This document shows positions 57,886-64,000 of a stretch of DNA of 64,000 nucleotides, in pieces; positions within the stretch are counted from its first letter, which is position 1, and every line of letters starts with the position of its first letter. The stretch comes from Saposhnikovia divaricata (lineage: Eukaryota > Streptophyta > Magnoliopsida > Apiales > Apiaceae): assembly GCA_036435485.1 (NCBI GenBank), contig CM071598.1:140162148-140226147 (forward strand). The letters are read 5' to 3'. The translations under genes and the position numbers were made by a program. The notes under the pieces are model-generated. The model saw nothing but the letters and a program-made list of their open reading frames with translations, was not told the DNA's origin and did not search any database.

Positions 57886-58417
57886 TTTAAAATGCATACA
57901 AAAAAAATCCAATTCTAATCTATACATTGAGTTAAATTTCTTAAAGCCTGCTTCCTTTGAAGCCTATAATGTTTATTCCTGTTGATCAGAACGTACTTTT
58001 TGTTCTTGATATTGATTTAACTATTTATGCTTGCTGAGCATTGTTGGCTCACCCTTGCATTGTTGTTTTATTTCTCTAGTTAATAAAGAAGTTGAGTAAA
58101 CCTTGTGGTTAAAAGAGTATTCCAGTTCCTGTAGTGAGAGGTGACGTTCGGGTTGTGGACTTTGGTTGGTTAGTGGTTTGTGCTTGTCAGAGGTTGGTTA
58201 ACTAGTCAGTAGATGGACTTAGTTTGTTAGCAATTTGTATAACAACTATATTTCGAGGCTAGATTGTAATAATGTAATTTAATAGTTTGTTTCATACCAT
58301 AACCTGTATGTGATCTTGGATCAGGGGTATTTTATTATTATATTATGTTTATATCCAGGTATGTGTTGTGTGGATTGTGGCCCCAAATCTGTAACCCGGA
58401 TTATGGGATGCCACAGT

Positions 58418-58429
58418 TGGTATCAGAGC
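58418..58429 (+). other. Primer-binding site of element D (initiator Met tRNA)
   Basis: TGGTATCAGAGC lies 2 bases after the LTR end GCCACA, identical to that of element L. Confidence 0.93.
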
Positions 58430-60450
58430 TACAGCTTATGGTCACTGAAACAGATTAGGAGGGTTGAGTGTACGTGTCTAAGATAGGCGTTGGGTAGAAC
58501 GATTTAGGATAAGGTTCGCCTTAGGTTATCACGACGAGTATTGCGACGTTATACGGTCTTTCGATGTATCGCGCGAGTAGGAGTTCGATTCGTTTGAGGA
58601 TTTGGCTATGAGCGAGACAACTAATCCGGAGCCGCATAAGCTAATTGGGCGGTTGGAGCTACCAGTCTGGAAGATATTATCTCGAGGTTCACGTATGTTC
58701 TAAAACTTTTCTACGGTATTAGTTACGATGTGAACGTTATAGGCAGAGTACGAGAAGGTTATAACCACAATTTGGAAAGCGATTATTGGCATGGTTTGGA
58801 AGTTAGGGCGTAGCTGTGCACCCCTAGTCATTGATCTCACTCAACTTATTGTCAGAGGGAATTGTCACATGTTTGGAAAATCCTTATACCCGCTATGAAT
58901 TGTTGTAAATTAATTCCCGATTTAGATCGTTGCTGAAGCATTTGTTGCATAGTGACGGTTGAAGATCGAGAATGAATTAAGATCTTCTTACTTATTCAAC
59001 TCATTATTGTCAGGCCGGTTTTGGTAGCTAAGTATATTAGTGCTTAGTCGACAAGAGTGAGATTCTGAATAATTAGGAATTTCTTGAACATTTGATTAAT
59101 CGATAGTTGATGATGCATACATTTGGCAATCAACTATACTTTATTGATGATAAGCTTTGTAAATCAAATTACTTACACACAGTCCTTTTCTTTCAGAAAT
59201 ATCCCTATTTTTCAGAGAATACTTGATCCAACTTTATATACAAAATTTTGAGACTCTTGAACTCTTTTTATTTTCCCCGAATATTTGATCTTCTTTATTC
59301 AAACTGAGATGAACAACCTATGTATATAGGGGATTCAGGGACATCTTATCTCTGTGATAGAAGTTCGGTGGGACACCACTGATTGTGTTTGTCATGGAAG
59401 TACTAAAGACTGGCCATATTTATGTGCTATGGTTGTTGACCAAGTGACAAATGCAACCTGATAATAGTTCAAAGATCATATTGATCTCTCTGTTAAAGTC
59501 ATTTTACAAAATGTTTTATCAAGCAAAACTCAGTGTATATTCATACTCGATTCCTATTCATTTTATTAATCTCTTTTGTCAGAAACCCTTATGATTTCTA
59601 AATCATCAGTGATTAAGAGCTGCGAAGATAGACGCGACGACATCCTAAGTGGTTGAAATGACAATTAAGTTGACGAAGAATTGGTTGAGCGAGTTGAGAA
59701 GTGGTGTTAAAACAGATATGACATATCAAATTAGATTACTTATTGGATTGATAACACATGTACAAGATTCAGTATTACTGAGAATTGAGCAAAGGAAAAG
59801 AGCATGTCACAAGAACACAAGATTACGTATTTTGTTAAAGGTTGAAAAGAGAATGTGGACGGAGATGCTAGGTATACGATAGTTAGTATTGATGAAAGAT
59901 TGTCTTGGACATTTGTTTAATTTTGGAGGTAGTAAATGGAACATCATAAGATTTTAAGTGTTTTTAAAACCCAACGTGGGTGTAAGATTTTCGAACCAAA
60001 GCGGAATAACTTAAGTGGAGCAGAGCGAAGTAGGATATATAAATTCGTTTGTAAGAATTATTAAGAGGAACTGAAACTTTGAATAAGAAGTAAGGTGATT
60101 GTGCTGGAATTAACAACTTATGTGAGCCCAGTTTAAAGTATTATGATTATTAAGAATAGAAGAGAGTTGACCAAGATGGGACAGGATGATGAGAAGAGGA
60201 AGATAGAGAACCAGGAGGTTTTCAAAAGCATTTTAAACAAAAGACATGTAAATCGGTTAAAGGAAGAATGTAGAATTTAGAAGATTTGGAGTTGAAAGAG
60301 TAGGGGCACAGTAGTTGCCTACAAGATGAGAATTAGTAGAGATTAACAAGACCTCATGGTCGGAAGGTAAGAATTCGAGAGAAGGCATATTGAGATTGTG
60401 TTGAGGAAAAATGTAGAGATTTGTAAACATAACCGGGAAGGTTAGAATGG
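58430..60450 (+). other. Leader and unrecognisable gag region of element D
   Basis: About 2 kb without a coding frame above 80 codons. It contains the leader module shared with element L (59309-59500). A zinc-knuckle remnant appears only at the end, so gag must have occupied about 59600-60500, but no gag core can be read. Confidence 0.55.
59309..59500 (+). other. Conserved leader module shared with element L
   Basis: GATGAACAACC, TATAGGGG, TGTGATAGAAGT, GGGACACCAC, then GATCATATTGATCTCTC. The order is the same as at 11301-11520 in element L. It lies about 0.9 kb after the primer site here and about 1.6 kb after it in L. Confidence 0.6.
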
Positions 60451-60478
60451 TAACAAGTGACAGAGTCAGAAGTTAAAT

Positions 60479-61500
60479 TTGTGTGTTAGAAGTGTTGGAA
60501 GATAGGACAGTTTACCAGAAGTGGTAACAAGTAAGTCTTAGTGGACCCTATGAGGAGTGTAACAGAACCGTTTTCTATAAATTACTAAGAAGCAAGAAAC
60601 TCATTATGACTATGAATAACGTTATCAAGAGTTTGAATGTGAAGGTAGTGAAAAAAGTTAAGTGTGATTCAGGATTTGATTGACTAGCTAACTACAAGTA
60701 CAAGTAAATTATGAGGGAAAGAAAGTAAAATTATGATTTTTAGGAGATGTAGAAGTGGTGCTTTAAGGCCGGAAGCAGACGAAAAAGTCTTAGCGATTAT
60801 GCAGACCAAAAGATTATTATACCAAGATTATGAAGTTGTTTTGCGTAGAGGGAGATGTTAGAAAGGAAATAGTAAATCAGAGCGATTTCAGTGGTTAATA
60901 ATTTTTGAATTTACATTTTGATGAATTACTAGGATTGTCATTAGACAAAGATGTGGAGTTTGTTTGTTATTTATTTTCAAAAATAGAATCAGTTTCAAGG
61001 AGTTCAATATCGGATGACATCAATGGAAATGCTGGAGCTAGAAATTTAATTGAAGGATTTTCGCGCGAGAAGGAGTAGTAATACTCGGTGTATCTCAGAG
61101 GGATGCACCGATACTGTTCGTGAGAAGGAAGAAGGGTAGTTTGAAGTTATGCATTAATCTTTAAAAATGGAATAATTGGACAAATAGTAAGGAGAATCTT
61201 TTTACCAAGATTGGATGAGTTGTTTAATCAGTCGAAAGGTGTAAGTTTAGACTAAAGTTGATCTATGAATAGACTAAGGTCATTGAAAGATATAAGTCTT
61301 AAGATATGATTGAAGCAACATTTTAAGTTGATATGGACACGATGAGTTAATGGTAATGGTGTTTGGCTGGACGAGAGCACTTACCGCCTTATAGATTGGA
61401 TGAGTAAGATTTCAAGAAATATTTAGATAAAATTTTGATTATGCTTATAGATGGCATTTCAAGATATTAAAGACGTGTGAAGAATATACAGATAATTTGA
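60479..61500 (+). pseudogene. Element D nucleocapsid, protease and RT remnants
   Basis: A zinc-knuckle relic (KCWKIGQFTRSGN) is readable at about 60488. The pre-RT linker is traceable as FDELLGLSLDKDVEFV near 60930, where active relatives have a Pro-rich FPxELPGLPP-type stretch. RT motif A-like words follow: KKGSLKLCINL near 61130, then KIG for the PLPRID region, and a relic of the FGLTNAPA region as MVMVFGWTRA-like codons near 61348-61375. Catalytic FIDD is changed beyond use. Frequent stops in every frame rule out function. Confidence 0.7.
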
Positions 61501-61639
61501 GAAAACATTGGAAATTTTAAGAGATGGAAGATTATACACAAGAATTTTAAATATGATTTTTGGATTGAAGGGAATCAAATTTTTAAGACATGTGGTTCGA
61601 AATGAAAGGAACAAAGTGAATTTGTTGAAAAAGAAGCGG

Positions 61640-61940
61640 TAATGAAGTGGGAGGACCTGGAATGCCAACAAGGGTCGGAAGTTTGTGAGATTAATCAGGA
61701 ATTTCTGAAGATTGTCGAAAGCTTTACCCAGATAGCTATGGTAGTAATCAAGTTACTTGTGAGAACAAAAAGTTTGAATGAAGAAAGAAGCGTGAAGAGA
61801 GTCTCTAAGAGTTAAGAAGGGTTAATAACCGTTCCAATGGCAGTGAAACCAGTTGAGCAAGGGGACTTTGTGAATTACTGTGATGGTTCGTAAAAAGGAA
61901 TTTGTTGATATGCATAAGCAGAAGTATTGACTGTAATAAT
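61640..61940 (+). pseudogene. Element D RT end and RNase H start remnant
   Basis: The plus strand reads through GSEVCEINQEFLKIVESFTQ, aligned with the VRSFLGLAGYYRRFVxxFS region of gypsy RT, then PVEQGDFVNYCDGS, aligned with the RNase H start GDFVxYxDAS. One catalytic Asp is thus still in place, but an adjacent stop ends the frame. Confidence 0.6.
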
Positions 61941-63104
61941 TTTTGCGTAAAGAATTAAGAAGTTAGATGTGAAATTTCGAACACCTAGTTCTCCCACGAA
62001 GATGATGGATATAGTTACATTTCAACATGGATTATCAGAAAATTAAGAGGTATCGAGATAAGGTGATTGACCAGAGTGTGAATGAGTTGATGGAAGATGA
62101 ATTTAATAGTTAGAGGGATACGTGGTGAATGTGTACTTTGTTCCGTAATAATTCGAAATGCAAGTTATGAATAGATCGTAATTTCTATAATTAATTTGAG
62201 TAGTGTAAAACATTGAAGTTATAATACGTAGGGTCAAGTTCGAGAAATTTTGAGTAAGTAGAATTATGTTTTGGAAATTGATTTCAGAAGACGCAGAATA
62301 AGTATAGCTTAGATGATTTTCTAAGATCGTGAGTTATTTATTGAAGATGTATGATTGATTTGACGTATATTAAGTCAAATTTTCATGTTGATAAAAGTTA
62401 GAGTTTGTTGGAAACTGTTAGAGTGAAAATTGTTTCCTTATTCGATCGAGTGGGGCTGTGACCCCGGGAGAGTTGATATTACAACCCAGTTATTTCAAAT
62501 TTTTTTCCTGTAGTGAGTTATATCAAAGTCAAGGTTATGAAGTTTATTAGTTTTCGAAACTATAAATATCGAGGATAAATTTTTTTTTTCAGAGTTATTT
62601 GGTTTTAAAGTTTTTATTCTTTTAAAATTTATTATTCTAAATATTTTTAAATGGATTTAAAAGTATTTTCAAAAAGATTTTTAGTGGATAAAAATGATTT
62701 TTGATTTGTTTTAAACAAATGAAACATTCTAGGTGATATTTCAAATATTTTAGCAAACCAAATTGTTTGTGACAGAGCGAGAATGGAGTTGTAAATTAAT
62801 CGTGTTTGACGTGTATCTAATGACGTATGTGTTTGATTGTAGTGTTCTATTTCAAGGATGCGATCGAGAATAGATGACATGAGGTTTGGTTGACAGATTG
62901 GAATCAAGGTATCATGGACTTGTTTATTTACCTGTTTACTACAAGTCAAGGCAGATTTCTTTACTTATATGGTTACTGCAAGTCGAGGCAGATTTATTTA
63001 TTTACGTGTTTACTGCAAGTCAAGGCAGCTTTCGTATTGGCATTGTGTATGATTAAATTGAGATTGTGAAATGTTGGAGTACAGAAATGAGTTGTTATAA
63101 ATGA
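61941..63104 (+). other. Element D interior without readable domains
   Basis: About 1.2 kb where RNase H and the start of integrase would be expected. Only scattered words are visible. A repeated phrase, TACTGCAAGTCRAGGCAG, occurs at about 62971 and 63010, with a related copy near 62938. Confidence 0.5.
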
Positions 63105-63830
63105 TTGGGTTGGTATTTGAAGTTGTTACACAGGTATAGTCCGTTAAACGAAAAGGTCATGCCCGATTTTTTATGGACAGAACATTCATTTATGACTAGT
63201 GAGCGTTTCGAATTACCGGGACTTGTAAATGAAACGTTCAAGTTTATAATGGAGTATTATGGCTCATATGAGACACGAAATTCAACTCGAGATTTCAGGA
63301 AAGTTTTCAAGAAAGGTTTAGACACGGAGTTAGAGGTAAGTATGCCTTGTCATTCTCGGACAAACGGCCAAAGCGAAGGAACGATTCAAACCAGCGAATA
63401 TATGTTTAGAGTATATATACTTGATTTCGAGGGCGATTGAGACGATTATTTCCACTAATGGAATTCTCATATAATGATAGTTTTCATACCAATGATGTTA
63501 GGACCAGAGTAGGTGCCACCGACGAAGGAAGTAATCGAATTTGTTAGAAGGGTTGACGACAGCTCGAGGTTGACAGAAGAAATACGCTAACTTGCCAAGA
63601 GAAATGTAAGTTGTGAAAAGAAGAACCAAAATTTTGTTGAGATTATTTTCGTAAAAGGGATTAGTGGGATTCGATTACCAAGAAGGTTGAGTACACAATT
63701 TGTTAGATCTTTTGAGGTTTGAAGAAAGTCGGGAGGGTTGCCTATGAGTTAGCTTTAACGCCTCATATACAACATAGCTATAATGTGTTCCGGATAGTGA
63801 TGTTAAGAATATTATTCTGATTTTGTTGTG
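63105..63830 (+). pseudogene. Element D integrase core and C-terminal remnant
   Basis: A 111-codon open frame (63105-63440) carries degenerate integrase core sequence: RDFRKVFKKGLDTELEVSM aligns with the SRFWKSxQxxLGTxL helix region, and RTNGQSEGTIQTSEYMFR with the QTDGQSERTIQTLEDMLR region that holds the catalytic Glu. After a stop, FPLMEFSYNDSFH follows. Near 63745, AYELALTPHIQHSYNVFR corresponds to the GPY/chromo-proximal end (ALPPxLxxIHxVFHVS). The order and spacing match element A. Non-functional. Confidence 0.75.
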
Positions 63831-64000
63831 TCATAAAATGTGAGCTGGTATAAATTCAAAGAGAGAGTGTGGAGGAGTAAATCAGTGTTGTGCTGTCAGT
63901 AAGGGTGCTGTAAAAGAGTCCCAGAATGGGAGAGTTCTGTAACTTGTTAGTGTGATGTCAGAGAAGTCTCCCCACCTGTTGCTTAGTTTGATTCTGAGGA

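Larger units (their letters stand above)
54650..58415 (+). repeat. 5' LTR of element D (about 3.8 kb)
   Basis: It starts TGTAAGAACAGTG and ends GGATTATGGGATGCCACA right before the primer site. The start is inferred from the TG and from the family's TGTAA opening; GCAAC (54645-54649) would be the left target duplication, which cannot be checked. It contains a GC-rich patch (about 56150-56205), a two-copy 40-bp repeat and a foldback MITE. Confidence 0.78.
54650..64000 (+). mobile_element. Element D: degenerate gypsy retrotransposon, right side outside window
   Basis: Plus-strand element with a 3.8-kb 5' LTR, Met-tRNA primer site and an interior where every pol domain can still be traced but is heavily substituted and full of stops. 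Remnants in order: zinc knuckle (about 60485), RT (60915-61500), connection and RNase H start (61640-61930), integrase core (63105-63520) and C-terminal integrase (about 63650-63810). Conserved gypsy words are mostly recognisable only by position. It most resembles the same clade as elements A and L. The 3' LTR should lie beyond 64000. Confidence 0.8.

Noticed and set aside
59649..59882. 77-codon open frame in element D interior
   Set aside because: It may be a gag relic by position, but no gag motif is readable, so it is not called separately.

Overview
This is a plant (angiosperm, probably eudicot) nuclear window made almost entirely of nested transposable elements. The evidence is Ty3/gypsy chromovirus-type LTR retrotransposons, a Tat-type gypsy element, CACTA elements with 3-bp target duplications, a Stowaway-type MITE, AT-rich spacers and plant-type introns. 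I see no intact host gene, tRNA, rRNA or CRISPR array. The species cannot be named from this sequence.

Layout from left to right. 1-3294: a partial minus-strand LTR (element E). 3295-4000 plus 17789-20256: one older plus-strand LTR (element B), split by element L. 4001-17783: element L, a complete LTR retrotransposon with two 5.7-kb LTRs, a 2.36-kb non-coding interior, a Met-tRNA primer site, a polypurine tract and a perfect ATTGA target duplication. 20257-21700 plus 28615-29040: the left LTR of element A, split by a 6.9-kb CACTA transposon (21701-28611, duplication ATT) that carries gene-like segments and a 175-bp tandem array. 29041-39864: the interior and right LTR of element A, a minus-strand chromodomain gypsy element with broken gag-pol and an extra open frame before gag. 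39865-42647: older flanking DNA with a degenerate tandem repeat, a Stowaway-type MITE and an RNase H-like coding fragment. 42648-52229: element C, a plus-strand Tat-type gypsy element with broken gag-pol, a spliced antisense gene with its own TATA box, two minisatellites and a truncated 3' LTR. 52230-52803: a CACTA-like fragment. 52804-54649: a minus-strand LTR-like block. 54650-64000: element D, a plus-strand gypsy element with a 3.8-kb LTR carrying a foldback MITE and a very degenerate gag-pol that runs off the right edge.

Order of events from nesting: A and C inserted into the older spacer. B and the CACTA element inserted into A's left LTR. E and L inserted into B. L is among the youngest, because its LTRs differ by only about 1-2% where I compared them by eye. 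No gene set here forms a host pathway. The functional logic is that of retrotransposons: LTR promoter, tRNA primer site, gag, protease, RT, RNase H, integrase and polypurine tract. Most copies are defective, and L could only move with proteins supplied by a relative. The most interesting items are the giant-LTR element L, the spliced antisense gene of C, the pre-gag frame of A, and the gene-carrying CACTA element.
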